Positions 8,966-19,302 of a stretch of 64,000 nucleotides of DNA are shown in pieces. Below the pieces are notes generated by a model that saw only the letters and a list, made by a program, of their open reading frames with translations, did no database searches and had not been told where the DNA came from. Each line of letters starts with the position of its first letter. The stretch's first letter is position 1. The position numbers and the translations under genes were made by a program. Source of the DNA: Cytobacillus horneckiae (GTDB taxonomy: Bacteria; Bacillota; Bacilli; Bacillales; Cytobacillaceae); the NCBI RefSeq assembly GCF_002835735.1, contig NZ_PISD01000007.1, positions 1-64,000 on the forward strand, written 5' to 3'.

Positions 8966-9003
8966 AAGCACCTAAGCATTTAAGCTTAAGGTGCTTTTTC
9001 TAT
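8966..9003. terminator. Bidirectional terminator between yvgT-like gene and spoVK
   Basis: A stem AAAGCACCT/AGGTGCTTT flanked by A and T runs lies between two convergent genes and can serve both. Confidence 0.8.
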
Positions 9004-9035
9004 GCCTCGTCGAAATAGGAATAAGAGCCCCTTAT

Positions 9036-9986
9036 TTATTCATCTTCCTCAAAAACAAGGTCATTGCTGCGAATGGTCATTAACTCATGGCGGTCATAGT
9101 GATTTTGCATAAGCAGCCTCATTGCCTGTGAACGGATCGATTTTTCAATAACATTTCTAATATAACGTCCGTTTGAAAAGCTGATTGGATTTAGCACTGT
9201 TTTCACCCATAATAAATGATCGCGCAGTTTTTTCTCTGACTCCCTGCTTAATGTATATTCCTTTTCTTTTAGCATAAGCTGGCCAATATCCATCAATTGT
9301 TCAATTGAATAGTCAGGAAAATCTATGACAAGCGGAAACCTTGAGTGCAGACCTGGATTCAATGAAAGAAAATTTTCCATTTCCTTAGAATAGCCCGCTA
9401 ATATGAGAATAAAATCATGCTGTTTATCCTCCATATGCTTCACAAGAGTATCGATTGCTTCCTTTCCGAAATCCTTTTCCCCGCCTCTTCCTAGTGAGTA
9501 TGCTTCATCAATAAACAATATTCCGCCCAATGCCTTTTTCACTAAATCTCTCGTTTTTTGGGCCGTATGTCCAATATATTCACCCACTAAGTCAGCGCGC
9601 TCTGCCTCTATTAGATGCCCCTTTGATAGTACATTCATCTTTTGAAAAAGCTTGCCAATTAGTCTCGCTACGGTCGTTTTGCCTGTTCCGGGATTGCCTT
9701 TAAACATCATATGAAGGGCTTGTTTGCCAACTTTCAGTCCTGCTTCTTCTCGCTTCTTATTAATGTATATCCATGCATAAATCTCTTTAATCATTTTCTT
9801 CATTTCTTCCATACCTATCAATGCAGCAAGTTCATCTTCAATTTCTCTTAGAGCAAGATGCTCTGATTGTAAGGTTTTTTGAGCGATTTGTGCTTCAGGT
9901 AATTCTCTAGGTAAGTTTTTTCGTTTCTGCGAATTGAGGACGATGCTAATCTGTCCGTTATTTTTTAAGCGAATCGGCTGGTCCAA
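9036..9986 (-). CDS. spoVK: Stage V sporulation protein K, AAA+ ATPase
   Basis: 316-residue CbxX/CfqX-type AAA+ protein. Walker A GNPGTGKTT (about 95-103), Walker B GILFIDEAYSLGR, and a sensor/arginine-finger segment (GLHSRFPLVIDFPDY) are present. In B. subtilis SpoVK is made in the mother cell and is needed for spore maturation. The N-terminal ~60 residues are variable. Convergent with the plus-strand membrane gene. Confidence 0.93.
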   Translation of the reverse strand: MDQPIRLKNNGQISIVLNSQKRKNLPRELPEAQIAQKTLQSEHLALREIEDELAALIGMEEMKKMIKEIYAWIYINKKREEAGLKVGKQALHMMFKGNPGTGKTTVARLIGKLFQKMNVLSKGHLIEAERADLVGEYIGHTAQKTRDLVKKALGGILFIDEAYSLGRGGEKDFGKEAIDTLVKHMEDKQHDFILILAGYSKEMENFLSLNPGLHSRFPLVIDFPDYSIEQLMDIGQLMLKEKEYTLSRESEKKLRDHLLWVKTVLNPISFSNGRYIRNVIEKSIRSQAMRLLMQNHYDRHELMTIRSNDLVFEEDE

Positions 9987-10176
9987 AAGCTTTCACCTCA
10001 CATTCTCAACAACAGTATACGCCTAGAAGTCTTTTATTGTGACAAAAGCCTAAATGGTTGCTGCAATTATTATTTGTCCGCCAACTCTTTATTTGAAAAC
10101 ATTGAACAATAGCTTCTCTAATAATATGTATTCACATAAAAAGCAATTCATTAAAGAAAATTTATAAAAAATAGGA

Positions 10177-10199
10177 AAAGCCCGCAACAATTTGCGGGG
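10177..10199. terminator. Hairpin terminator-like element
   Basis: AGCCCGCAA/TTGCGGGCT-type stem preceded by an A run on the plus strand, so it would act on minus-strand transcripts. It is nearly the same hairpin as the hfq terminator 560 bp away, suggesting duplication. Confidence 0.55.
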
Positions 10200-10337
10200 C
10201 TCGAGGCTGTAGAGAAGCTCATCGGCTAAAGACGTTGCTACATAGACAAACAATTGGTGAAGAAGACGGGTACGAATATATGAATAGAACATCTTTACTT
10301 GACTATGTCCAATTTCGGTTCTAGGTATGTTCCTGCA

Positions 10338-10471
10338 TAGAGCAATCCGCCACTTTAACTGAGGTTTATTGTGACGAACAACCCCCAAGTAGAGCGATTC
10401 TTCACTTTAATTAAGGTTTATTGTGACAAATTAAGTCAAAATAGAGTGATCCGCACACAAACTAAGACCAT
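10338..10471. repeat. 52-bp tandem repeat, two and a half units
   Basis: Units start with TAGAG at 10338, 10390 and 10442, an exact 52-bp period. The shared body is CACTTTAA(C/T)T(G/A)AGG then TTTATTGTGAC; the third unit is truncated and diverged. No coding function is apparent. Confidence 0.7.
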
Positions 10472-10740
10472 TTTCTGTTTGACTACGTTCAATTTTTGTT
10501 CCAGTTACACAAATAAGGAAATATACTCATTACTATAACAACAAACGAATTAAGCAAAAATTAAAAGGACTGAGTTCAGTACAATGCCGAACTCTGTCTA
10601 CGGTAGCATAAATAGTAGGTCTAACTTTATGGGCTCATTTCACGCCATGCGCCATTAGTGTCTCGACTGTCTTGCTACTCTCCCGCAAGAGTCGAGCGGT
10701 CGCCTCTGCAAATCTAAATTTTTTTACCTTTATCTTCACT

Positions 10741-10771
10741 AAAAAACCCGCAACAAGTTGCGGGCTTTCAT
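10741..10771 (-). terminator. hfq terminator
   Basis: On the minus strand GCCCGCAA/TTGCGGGT followed by TTTTTT begins about 10 bp beyond the hfq stop codon. Confidence 0.85.
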
Positions 10772-10779
10772 CATCTTAT

Positions 10780-11010
10780 TTATTTTTGATCCATGTCAAG
10801 CTGAACATTTCGCTGAGGAGCGAAGGTTGAAATTGCATGTTTGTATACTAACTGCTGCTTACCTTCTGATTCAAATAGGACCGTAAAATTATCAAATCCT
10901 TTTACCTGCCCTCTAATTTGAAATCCATTTAATAAAAAAACCGTAACATTAGCATTGTCTTTACGAAGTTGATTTAGAAATTGGTCTTGGATATTGATTG
11001 ATGTTTTCAT
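10780..11010 (-). CDS. hfq: RNA chaperone Hfq
   Basis: 76-residue Sm-like protein forming a hexameric ring that binds U- and A-rich RNA. The Sm1 region ([24 protein letters not shown]) and Sm2 motif (YKHAISTF) are both present; B. subtilis Hfq is 73-74 residues. It follows miaA by 40 bp, the standard miaA-hfq pair. AGAGGAGG precedes the ATG. Confidence 0.97.
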   Translation of the reverse strand: MKTSINIQDQFLNQLRKDNANVTVFLLNGFQIRGQVKGFDNFTVLFESEGKQQLVYKHAISTFAPQRNVQLDMDQK

Positions 11011-11050
11011 TTTAAATCCTCCTCTTTTATCTCTATTAATATGTATTCGA

Positions 11051-12001
11051 TTAAATTTTCAGCTTTCCTTCAATCTCTCTGGAAATTTCATTGATTTTTT
11101 TTCTTAATACTGCTTCATCACTTGCATCTGTCATATCAAACCAGGAGACATCCATTTTATTTCTAAACCATGTAAGTTGACGTTTTGCGTATCTGCGGGA
11201 ATTTTGCTTCAAATTTACGATAGCCTCTTCAAGAGAAACATAGCCGTTGAAAAATTCATAAAGCTCCTTGTATCCGATTGCTTGTATCGATTGGCAATCT
11301 TTCATTCCCATTTTGTACAAATTCTGAACTTCGTTAAGAAGTCCGTTTTCCATCATAACATCTACTCTATGATTAATACGCTCATATAACTTATCTCTTT
11401 CCATTGTGAGACCAATTATTGCGGCATCATATAATTTCTCAGGTGTTTGTGTTTCCTGATAATCAGTCATTGTTTTACCAGTACAATGAAAAATTTCCAT
11501 CGCACGAATCACCCGTCTAACATTATTAGGATGAATGTTCTCTCCACTTTTTGGATCTAATTTCATTAGCTCTTTGTGAAGCCACGCATTTCCATTCTGA
11601 ATTGCCTTTTTCTCAAGCTCCTGTCTATATCTCTCATCCGATGGCGCTTCTGAAAATTGGTAATCATACAAAACGGACTGAATATAAAGACCTGTCCCAC
11701 CTACAATCATTGGGAGCTTGCCTCTTGATGAAATTTCGATAATTTTCTCCCTAACAATTTGCTGGAACTCAGCAGCGGAAAACGATTCATTTGGCGCTTT
11801 TATATCAATCAAATGGTGCTGGATTCCATCCATTTCATCCTTTGTAATTTTTGCAGTACCGATATCCATTCCTTTATAAATTTGCATTGAATCCCCGCTA
11901 ATGATTTCTCCATTAAAGTGTTTCGCTAGCTCAATGCTTGTTTTTGTCTTTCCAACAGCCGTCGGTCCAATTAAAACGACGAGCTTCTTTTTATTCCCCA
12001 T
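11051..12001 (-). CDS. miaA: tRNA dimethylallyltransferase MiaA
   Basis: 316 residues. Adds a dimethylallyl group to A37 of tRNAs reading UNN codons, the step before MiaB (also in this window) methylthiolates the base. P-loop [11 protein letters not shown] at the N-terminus, [17 protein letters not shown], and the VGGTGLY motif are visible. Its length equals the family norm. Confidence 0.96.
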   Translation of the reverse strand: MGNKKKLVVLIGPTAVGKTKTSIELAKHFNGEIISGDSMQIYKGMDIGTAKITKDEMDGIQHHLIDIKAPNESFSAAEFQQIVREKIIEISSRGKLPMIVGGTGLYIQSVLYDYQFSEAPSDERYRQELEKKAIQNGNAWLHKELMKLDPKSGENIHPNNVRRVIRAMEIFHCTGKTMTDYQETQTPEKLYDAAIIGLTMERDKLYERINHRVDVMMENGLLNEVQNLYKMGMKDCQSIQAIGYKELYEFFNGYVSLEEAIVNLKQNSRRYAKRQLTWFRNKMDVSWFDMTDASDEAVLRKKINEISREIEGKLKI

Positions 12002-12269
12002 AAATTGTTCACACTGCCTTTATTATTTCAATCATTTTTTACTATCGTACCATAAGCTTAATAATAATACATTTTTCACAATGGAACATCCAATCATTAT
12101 TGACAATATTCTCACAAAATAAACGCATATTATTTCCAATTATGATCAATTTTTCTTATTAGATTACAATTCAATAACGATTCATTTACATCGTGCTTGT
12201 ACCGACAGATTCATGTTAACTTATATGAAGATTATAGTGTTAATGACATATAGAAATAGGTGAATAGAT

Positions 12270-13271
12270 ATGATAGGAAATGCTGAAATTGGAATTGACT
12301 TAGGAACAGCTAATATATTGGTTTATAGCAAGTCGAAAGGAATTGCTTTAAATGAACCTTCAGTTGTTGCGATAGATACTGAATCGAAGAAGGTATTAGC
12401 TGTTGGTAAAGAAGCAAAGGAAATGATTGGTAAAACCCCAGGCAGAATTGTTGCCATCCGACCTTTAAAAGACGGAGTCATTGCCGATTTTGATATGACA
12501 ACAGAAATGCTGCGTCATATTATGAGAAAAGCGTCAAAATCAGTCGGTTTTTCGATTAGAAAGCCAAGTGTTGTTGTCTGTACACCATCCGGTTCAACAA
12601 GTGTAGAAAGACGGGCCATTCAAGATGCTGTTCGGAATGCAGGTGCAAAAAAGGTTCATTTAATTGAAGAGCCTGTTGCAGCGGCGATTGGAGCTGGCAT
12701 GCCTGTCGATGAACCGGTTGCCAATGTTGTCGTCGATATCGGTGGAGGCTCTACAGAGGTAGCCATTATTTCCTTTGGCGGTGTAGTAGCCTGCCATTCT
12801 GTCAGAGTTGGTGGAGATCGTTTGGACGATGACATTATTCAATACGTACGTAAAGAGTACAATGTTTTAGTCGGAGAAAGAACCGCAGAAAATATTAAAA
12901 TGGAAATCGGTCATGCACTTATTGAACATGAGATGCTTTCCATGGAAATACGCGGAAGAGATTTGGTAACTGGACTGCCAAAAACAATCACCCTTACTTC
13001 ATTTGAGATAAGGGATGCTATGAAAGAGGCATTGCTTCATATTTTGGAAGCTTTGAGAGCTACGCTAGAAGATAGCCCTGCTGAATTAAGCGGTGATATT
13101 GTGGATCGCGGAGTTATCCTTACCGGAGGGGGCTCTCTATTAAACGGAATGCAAGAGTGGATTAGTCAGGAAATTGACGTACCTGTGCATTTAGCTCCTA
13201 GTCCGTTGGAATCTGTCGCAATCGGTACTGGCAAGGCGCTGCAATACATGGATAAGCTGCAAACAGTCTAA
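12270..13271 (+). CDS. mreBH: MreB-like cytoskeletal protein MreBH
   Basis: 333-residue bacterial actin: phosphate 1 motif IDLGTAN, phosphate 2 [13 protein letters not shown], and the adenosine motif LTGGGSLL. The length and the direct [17 protein letters not shown] start fit MreBH better than MreB or Mbl. It forms membrane-bound filaments that guide lateral-wall synthesis, and in B. subtilis helps position the hydrolase LytE. AGGTGA precedes the ATG. It heads a plus-strand block with the yidC2 leader and yidC2, though a terminator separates them. MreBH rather than another MreB paralogue is a moderate-confidence call. Confidence 0.85.
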   Translation: MIGNAEIGIDLGTANILVYSKSKGIALNEPSVVAIDTESKKVLAVGKEAKEMIGKTPGRIVAIRPLKDGVIADFDMTTEMLRHIMRKASKSVGFSIRKPSVVVCTPSGSTSVERRAIQDAVRNAGAKKVHLIEEPVAAAIGAGMPVDEPVANVVVDIGGGSTEVAIISFGGVVACHSVRVGGDRLDDDIIQYVRKEYNVLVGERTAENIKMEIGHALIEHEMLSMEIRGRDLVTGLPKTITLTSFEIRDAMKEALLHILEALRATLEDSPAELSGDIVDRGVILTGGGSLLNGMQEWISQEIDVPVHLAPSPLESVAIGTGKALQYMDKLQTV

Positions 13272-13281
13272 ATGTAAAATG

Positions 13282-13321
13282 AAGAAGGAACACTCGGCGG
13301 CGGCTGGTGTTCCTTTTTTCA
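13282..13321 (+). terminator. mreBH terminator
   Basis: Stem GGAACAC(T)/(G)GTGTTCC with a GC-rich loop and TTTTTT, ten bases after the mreBH stop. Confidence 0.85.
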
Positions 13322-13451
13322 CTTTTAGTTGATATCCATACGCTAGATTTCTTCTTAAGAATAAAGTAAAATATAAAAGTAATACAACGTATTTTAGAAA
13401 GGTTATTACCTGTTATATTGGGTAATCGCGTCATAACAGGAGGCGGCTGAC

Positions 13452-13799
13452 ATACTTAATTCATTTGAAGATCATTTAAAATCCATCCGCCATACTTTAC
13501 TATTTGGATTCATTCTATCTAGTCTTTTTGATTTGGATTATCAAACAATACACGATGTGTCTCTGGCAGGTTTTCTGTTATCATTGCTGCTACCTGCTGT
13601 TACCGTTTATCTTCTTCAAAAAAACTTAGGAACGATACACTATAAATATCATCAGGCTGAAACTGAATTATTAATCGAGTATGCGCAAATGTCTGCTTCT
13701 TTTCAAAACCGGAGATGTTTTCAACATTTTTTAGTTAAAATAAAAAGAAAAGAAGCACCAGACGACAGTGATGAACCGTTCTATGCCCTCAATATTTAA
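13452..13799 (+). CDS. Candidate MifM-type ribosome-arrest leader of yidC2
   Basis: The frame is open from 13437. A textbook AGGAGG (13438-13443) stands 8 bp before an ATA at 13452, which would start a 115-residue protein; the first usual start codon is TTG at 13533 (88 residues), with no SD. The product has one clear membrane span (VSLAGFLLSLLLPAVTVYLL, about 36-55 in the long form), a basic stretch (KIKRK) and an acidic Pro-containing tail (EAPDDSDEPFYALNI). From memory, B. subtilis MifM has the same design: span with LPALT, basic segment, then SPVNDEED, and sits immediately upstream of yidC2, where it monitors SpoIIIJ insertase activity by stalling. Here the last codons form one arm of a stem over the yidC2 SD. 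The architecture is seen; arrest function is inferred. Confidence 0.72.
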   Translation: MLNSFEDHLKSIRHTLLFGFILSSLFDLDYQTIHDVSLAGFLLSLLLPAVTVYLLQKNLGTIHYKYHQAETELLIEYAQMSASFQNRRCFQHFLVKIKRKEAPDDSDEPFYALNI

Positions 13800-13821
13800 T
13801 CTACAGCAAATATTGAGGAGG
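13787..13821 (+). promoter_or_regulatory. SD-masking stem-loop before yidC2
   Basis: CCTCAATATTT (13787-13797) and AAATATTGAGG (13808-13818) are perfectly complementary over 11 bp with a 10-nt loop. The 3' arm includes the first GAGG of the yidC2 SD GAGGAGG (13815-13821), and the 5' arm is made of the last four codons and stop of the leader. A ribosome paused on the acidic tail would open the stem and free the SD, as in the mifM-yidC2 switch. Confidence 0.8.
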
Positions 13822-13828
13822 AACAATT

Positions 13829-14599
13829 TTGAAAAAAATGTGGTTTTTGTTGCTTAGTTTGATTTTTGTATTGTCTGGCTGTCAATCAGCTGGAGGTTCA
13901 CAAGACGGTTTATTTAATACGTATTTTGTACAACCATTAATATCGGTTATGGACTATTTTGCTGAACTGTTTCATGGAAATTACGGTTTGAGCATTATAC
14001 TAGTCACAATCCTAATCCGTTTTGCTGTCCTTCCGTTAACAGTGAAGCAAACGAAAAGTTCACAAGCAATGAAAGGGAAAATGGAACAACTGAAGCCTGA
14101 AATGGAAGCCATTCAAGCAAAATTAAATAAAACCTCTGATCCTATTAAGAAACAAGAAATTCAACAACAATTGCTTGGGCTTTATCAAAAGCATGGAGTA
14201 AACCCGTTAAATATCGGCTGCTTGCCTATGCTTATTCAAATGCCTATTCTGATGGCTATCTATTACGCGATTAAAAATTCACCTGAAATTGCCACTCATG
14301 GATTTCTATGGTTTAATTTAGGACAATCGAATATCATCATGGCACTTATTGCAGGAGCAATTTATTATTTGCAATTTAAAGTATCCATGACGCAGTTACC
14401 AAAAGAACAACAAGCTGCGATGAAGTTCATGGGGCTGCTATCACCTGTAATGATTCTGGCAGTTTCCGTTACGGCACCTGCAGCACTGCCGCTTTATTGG
14501 TCAGTCAGCGGTTTATTTTTAATCATTCAGACGGTTATTTTACAAAAAAAGTTTAAGCCTGTTTCAGCAGTTACTAATAAACCTGGTTTAAACAAATAA
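13829..14599 (+). CDS. yidC2: Membrane protein insertase YidC2 (OxaA2/YqjG type)
   Basis: 256-residue lipoprotein-type YidC/Oxa1 insertase. A signal peptide ends in a LSGC lipobox (Cys about 18), followed by about five membrane spans including the GLSIILVTILIRFAVLPLTVKQ segment with the groove arginine and the GCLPMLIQMPI motif. It inserts and folds membrane proteins with or without SecYEG. TTG at 13829 is 7 bp after GAGGAGG; ATG three codons later is an alternative. The upstream leader and stem suggest it is the inducible second copy, made when the main SpoIIIJ insertase fails. A strong terminator follows. Confidence 0.93.
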   Translation: MKKMWFLLLSLIFVLSGCQSAGGSQDGLFNTYFVQPLISVMDYFAELFHGNYGLSIILVTILIRFAVLPLTVKQTKSSQAMKGKMEQLKPEMEAIQAKLNKTSDPIKKQEIQQQLLGLYQKHGVNPLNIGCLPMLIQMPILMAIYYAIKNSPEIATHGFLWFNLGQSNIIMALIAGAIYYLQFKVSMTQLPKEQQAAMKFMGLLSPVMILAVSVTAPAALPLYWSVSGLFLIIQTVILQKKFKPVSAVTNKPGLNK

Positions 14600-14601
14600 A
14601 A

Positions 14602-14645
14602 GAAAGGGGCTGTTCCATTATGTGCAATGGAACAGCCCCTTTTAC
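14602..14645. terminator. yidC2 terminator (usable by both strands)
   Basis: About 16-bp near-perfect stem (AAGGGGCTGTTCCATT and its complement) with a short loop and TTTT on the plus strand; AAAG on the left lets it also stop minus-strand transcripts after mutL. Confidence 0.88.
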
Positions 14646-14767
14646 ATTAAGAAATTTTAAACTTATATTTCTGTGAACCCTTCCTTTTTCTAGATTTTCA
14701 CGGAGATAAAACGCATATCTCTCTGTGGACCCACCGTTCTTCAGTGCCTTCTCGAAGATAAATGCAT

Positions 14768-16643
14768 TCACATAACTCGTTTGAACATTTTTTCCATTTC
14801 ATAAATGGAGTAATGGATAATGATTGGACGGCCATGTGGACATGTAAACGGATCATTCGTTTGCCTTAATTCATCAAGCAATGCCTGTATTTCATCATTT
14901 CTTAAATGACGATTTGCTTTGATTGACCCTTTGCAGCTCATCATTATTGCCGCTTCTTCTCTTAGCAGTTTAACATCGACTCTTTTCATTGATAGCAGCT
15001 GCTCGATCATTTCTTCGATTGTCTCCTGTTCGTCTCCTTTAGGGAACCACTGAGGATGGGCGCGGGCAATGAAACTGTTATGACCGAATTCCTCCAAAAA
15101 CACACCTACTTTTTCTAATTCATGCTTGTATTCATTGATTTTTATCGCTTCATCACTTGAATATTCAAAGGTTAACGGCAGCAGCATTTCTTGTAGCTCA
15201 CTTTCCACTTTTCCGACCTTTTCTTTAAAATATTCGTATTTAATGCGCTCCTGGGCTGCATGTTGATCAATGATATAGAGTCCCCTGTCATTTTGGGCAA
15301 AAATATATGTGCCATGCATCTGACCTATCGGGTACATCGGAGGTACTCTTGATGGTGCAACTGTTTCGGCTAGACTCGGTGCAGATTCCTCTTGGACTAT
15401 GCCTTCAGCCCTAGGTTCATCGAGATCAAATAGATGAACATCATCAATTGAATCAACATGCTCAGAAAGGTTTTCTGCTTCCGTTTCTTGAATAATCTCA
15501 GGAGGTTCAGGCTGGTAATCATTATCAAGAATTTTTGTTTGTTCGATCCGAAAGTCATACGTTTTTGCTTCAACTGCTGGGATATGATCTAAATCTAAGA
15601 TTGTTTGCTCTTCTCTTGGCTTCGTTTTCCTCGGCGGAATATAGCCTGAAGGAATAAGTTCTTCTTTCTTAAAGGCCGCCTTTATAGTAGCAGAAACAAG
15701 CTCATTCAGTTCATTTTCCTTACTTAGCCTTACTTCAAGCTTGGAAGGATGAACATTGACATCAACTAATAATGGGTCCATTTCAATATTAAGAAGAACA
15801 ATTGGGTATCTGCCAATCGGCAATAATGTATGGTATCCTTCCTGAATGGCTTTTACTAATGGATAGTTTTTTATAAATCGTCCGTTAATCATCGTCGAAA
15901 TATAATTTCTTGATGCACGCGTCACCTCAGGTAAAGCAGCATACCCGCTTATTTTAAAATCTAGAGATTCAGCTTTTATTGGCACCATTTTTTTTAACAA
16001 TATTGATTCCATAAATGGCAGCTAATACTTGGCGCACATCCCCATTTCCTGTCGTTTTTAACAGCTGCCTTTCATTATGAACCAAACGGAATGATACTTC
16101 AGGGTGTGCAAGGGCTAGCCTGTTCACTACATCTGTAATATTGCCTAATTCTGTATGAATGGTTTTCATATATTTTAATCGAGCTGGTGTATTAAAAAAC
16201 AAATCGGATACGGTAATATCTGTTCCTTTCCGACTTGATGACTTTTCCATCACTTCCACTTTGCCGCCCTCAAGAATGACGCGAGTGCCTTCATCTTGAT
16301 GACATGTTTTCATTTCCAGTCTGGAAACGGAGGCAATACTTGGGAGAGCTTCGCCGCGGAAGCCAAGCGTACGGATGCGGAAAAGGTCACTCTCATTCTT
16401 TATTTTACTCGTTGCATGACGGTGAAAAGCATTTAAGACGTCATCCTCACTGATTCCCTCACCGTTATCTATAATGCGAATACTAGCCAGTCCAGCCTCT
16501 TCCAGTTCAATTTCTACAACCGAACTTCCGGCGTCGATTGCATTTTCAAGCAATTCTTTTACGACAGAAGCAGGCCTCTCAACTACTTCACCTGCTGCAA
16601 TTTTATTTGATAACGCATCATCCAATTGAATAATTTTCCCCAT
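14768..16643 (-). pseudogene. mutL: DNA mismatch repair protein MutL, split by a frameshift in an A8 run
   Basis: The first part (ATG 16643, SD GGAGGTG) encodes the GHKL ATPase with NAIDAG, DNGEGIS and GFRGEAL, and ends after about 224 codons at a TGA at 15969. The second part carries the rest of the transducer domain and the C-terminal endonuclease domain with [22 protein letters not shown] and CPHGRP motifs. The two are joined by an A8 run (T8 at 15988-15995). Seven A would give one 625-codon frame reading [14 protein letters not shown]. All functional motifs survive, so the break is recent, reversible by slippage, or an error in the sequence. The 3' part has an ATG at 16012 but no SD. As written MutL is not made intact. 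It follows mutS by 58 bp. Confidence 0.9.
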
Positions 16644-16701
16644 ACTTTCACCTCCAACCATGATAAGAGGCACGCAATGAATGCAGGCCTCTTTTTATCA
16701 T

Positions 16702-19302
16702 TTATTTAATTTTCTTATGAAGTTCATACAATGTATTTAAGGCATCCATTGGCGTCATATCTAAAATATCAAGTTTTTTAATCTTATCGATGATTCTTTT
16801 TTCTTTAGAATTTACACTGTTTTTATTATCTGTTGAAACCTCTTCAAAAAATGAAAGCTGTCCTTCTGTTTCCTGTTTAACTGGTTTAGATGGCAAATCC
16901 GTATTATTAACAGGCTTTTCCGATTGTTGCTCTAGTCCTGTTAATATTTCATTCGCTCTACTAATAAGCTCATCAGGCAAATCAGCCAGCTGTGCTACAT
17001 GAATTCCATAGCTTTTGTCTGCAGCACCTTCCTTAATTTTATGGAGGAAAACGACTTTGCCATTTTGTTCAACTGCACTAACATGGACATTTTTCACTTT
17101 TTCCAGTTCCTCTTCCAAAACTGTCAATTCATGATAATGAGTGGAAAATAACGTTTTTGCACCAATTCGATGATGAATGTATTCTATAATTGCTTGTGCT
17201 AAAGCCATTCCATCATAGGTTGAAGTTCCCCTGCCTATCTCATCAAACAATATTAAACTATTTTGAGTTGCATTCACAATCGCATTTTTCGCTTCTAACA
17301 TTTCAACCATAAATGTACTTTGGCCAGATATTAAGTCATCTGCTGCACCAATTCTCGTAAATACTTGATCAAAAATTGGCAGCACCGCTTGAGAAGCTGG
17401 CACATAACAGCCGATTTGCGCCAATATAGCTGTTAAAGCAACCTGTCTCATATATGTGCTCTTACCCGACATATTCGGTCCTGTGATTAACAGCACTTCT
17501 CGCTCGCTATCCATCAAACAATCATTTGGTACATATTCTTGCGCATTCATTACTTTTTCTACGACTGGATGCCTGCCATCCTTAATAATCACTTTTTTGT
17601 CTGTTGAGAAGATTGGTTTTACATAATGCCTTTGTTCGCTAACAACAGAAAAGCACTGAAGTACGTCTAATTCACTAATCTTCTTGGCTAGCTTCTGCAG
17701 TCTAGGTATAAATTCTTTTACATGCTCCCTCACATCAGTAAAAAGTTGATATTCAAGCTCGACAGATTTTTCTTCCGCCTGCAGGATTAATGCTTCCTTT
17801 TCCTTTAATTCTGGTGTAATAAACCTCTCCGCATTTGTCAGTGTTTGCTTTCTGTCATATTGACCTTCCTTAAGCAAATGAAGATTGGATTTAGTTACTT
17901 CAATATAGTAGCCAAAAACACGATTATAACCTACTTTTAGAGATTTTATTCCTGTTTTTTCACGCTCTTGTTTTTCAAGCTGCGCTATCCATGTTTTTCC
18001 GTTTTTTGTCGCGTCACGATAACGATCTAATTCAGAATGATAGCCATCCTGTATTAAATTTCCTTCTTTTATCGACATTGGCGGATTTTCAACCATTGCT
18101 TGTTCTAATAAATCAGCAACTTCCTCGCAGGCATCGAGTTCATTTGCCATTGTTTTTGCTTCTTCATTTGGCAAACTATTTACTATCTCCTTTAATGAAG
18201 GAATTTGCTGCAACGATTTTTTCAGCTGAACTAAATCACGGGCATTCACATTTCCAAAAGCGACTCTTCCCGCCAATCTCTCTAAATCATAAACTTCATT
18301 TAGTTTTTCACGAATGTCCTCACGCTCAAAAAAGCTTTCCATCAATGTTTCTACAAGCGTATGACGGCGCTTAATTTCTTCCTCTGAAATTAAAGGCCGG
18401 TCAATCCATTGCTTTAATAATCGAGAACCCATTGCCGTCTTCGTTTCATCCAATAGCCAAAGCAATGAGCCTTTTTTACCTTTGGCACGAATGGTCTCAG
18501 TTAATTCTAGGTTTCTTTTAGAAAAATAATCAATTTTCATAAATTGATCCATTTGATAAAAATTAACTGGCTGCAAATGGTCTAGGCTTCGTTTTTGCGT
18601 CCTATGTAAATAGTTAAACAGCCTTGAAGCCGTCATCCTCAATTTTTCTTGTGTTAGCGATTGTAGCAACGGTGCATAAGCATCCTGAATTCCGATTGCA
18701 TCTTCATAAGAAATCGTCATCACTGTTCTTTCCTTCATTTTTTTCAACCAATCTTCATGGAAATCTACTGGTACTACGATTTCCTTGGCGCCTGATAAAG
18801 ATATCTCATTGAGAACTGCAGTAAATTCTTCTGCAATCAATGTAGCTTTTGTTTCACCTGTAGATAAATCATTATAGGCAAAACCAAAAGTATGATCAGA
18901 AAAAGGTGTGACAGAGGCGATAAAGTTATTTTCTTTCTCATTCAAGCCTCGTCCTTCCATCATCGTTCCCGGTGTAATTAATTGAACAACCTCACGACGA
19001 ACGACGCCTTTTGCTTGTTTGGGGTCCTCTGTTTGTTCACAAATTGCCACTTTATAGCCTTTTTCAACCAATTGTTCAATATAATTGGCCGCAGAATGAT
19101 AAGGAACTCCACACATTGGTATGCGTTCTTCTGTCCCGCCCTCTCTGCTTGTCAACGTAATCTCTAATTCTCTTGAGGCATGAATCGCATCCTCAAAAAA
19201 CATTTCATAAAAATCCCCTAAACGGAAAAATAAAAAGGCATCCTTATATTCTGCCTTTACCCTTAAATATTGCTGTATCATAGGCGTGTATGCTGCTGCC
19301 AT
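16702..19302 (-). CDS. mutS: DNA mismatch repair ATPase MutS
   Basis: 866 residues. The N-terminal mismatch-reading domain has the FxE motif in GDFYEMF; the C-terminal ABC-type ATPase has Walker [14 protein letters not shown] and [12 protein letters not shown]. MutS scans DNA for mispairs and recruits MutL. ATG at 19302 is chosen because GGAGG lies 5 bp upstream; a TTG four codons earlier overlaps the SD. It is intact, unlike mutL downstream. A hairpin (about 16665-16696) lies between the two genes and could reduce mutL transcription. Confidence 0.96.
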   Translation of the reverse strand: MAAAYTPMIQQYLRVKAEYKDAFLFFRLGDFYEMFFEDAIHASRELEITLTSREGGTEERIPMCGVPYHSAANYIEQLVEKGYKVAICEQTEDPKQAKGVVRREVVQLITPGTMMEGRGLNEKENNFIASVTPFSDHTFGFAYNDLSTGETKATLIAEEFTAVLNEISLSGAKEIVVPVDFHEDWLKKMKERTVMTISYEDAIGIQDAYAPLLQSLTQEKLRMTASRLFNYLHRTQKRSLDHLQPVNFYQMDQFMKIDYFSKRNLELTETIRAKGKKGSLLWLLDETKTAMGSRLLKQWIDRPLISEEEIKRRHTLVETLMESFFEREDIREKLNEVYDLERLAGRVAFGNVNARDLVQLKKSLQQIPSLKEIVNSLPNEEAKTMANELDACEEVADLLEQAMVENPPMSIKEGNLIQDGYHSELDRYRDATKNGKTWIAQLEKQEREKTGIKSLKVGYNRVFGYYIEVTKSNLHLLKEGQYDRKQTLTNAERFITPELKEKEALILQAEEKSVELEYQLFTDVREHVKEFIPRLQKLAKKISELDVLQCFSVVSEQRHYVKPIFSTDKKVIIKDGRHPVVEKVMNAQEYVPNDCLMDSEREVLLITGPNMSGKSTYMRQVALTAILAQIGCYVPASQAVLPIFDQVFTRIGAADDLISGQSTFMVEMLEAKNAIVNATQNSLILFDEIGRGTSTYDGMALAQAIIEYIHHRIGAKTLFSTHYHELTVLEEELEKVKNVHVSAVEQNGKVVFLHKIKEGAADKSYGIHVAQLADLPDELISRANEILTGLEQQSEKPVNNTDLPSKPVKQETEGQLSFFEEVSTDNKNSVNSKEKRIIDKIKKLDILDMTPMDALNTLYELHKKIK

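Larger units (their letters stand above)
9987..10779. other. Long non-coding interval between hfq and spoVK, with repeats
   Basis: About 790 bp without a convincing gene. It holds a hairpin at 10177-10198, a 52-bp tandem repeat (10338-10471), fragments of a dispersed intergenic repeat (10203-10225 and 10690-10740) and the hfq terminator at its end. A 99-codon minus-strand frame here is built from repeat sequence and is not counted as a gene. The spoVK promoter must also lie in its left part. Confidence 0.5.

Noticed and set aside
10089-10388. 99-codon minus-strand frame upstream of spoVK
   Set aside because: It overlaps a terminator-like hairpin and the 52-bp repeat and lacks an SD; treated as chance.
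12002-12269. Sigma-I promoter for mreBH
   Set aside because: B. subtilis mreBH uses sigma-I, but no ACCCCC...CGAA pair was found here.
14768-16012. The 3' mutL part as an independent gene
   Set aside because: Its ATG at 16012 has no SD and lies before the upstream stop; the joined frames match one MutL.
16665-16698. Terminator between mutS and mutL
   Set aside because: AGAGGC/GCCTCT can pair, but the tail in the minus direction is weak, so it was noted only as a possible attenuator.
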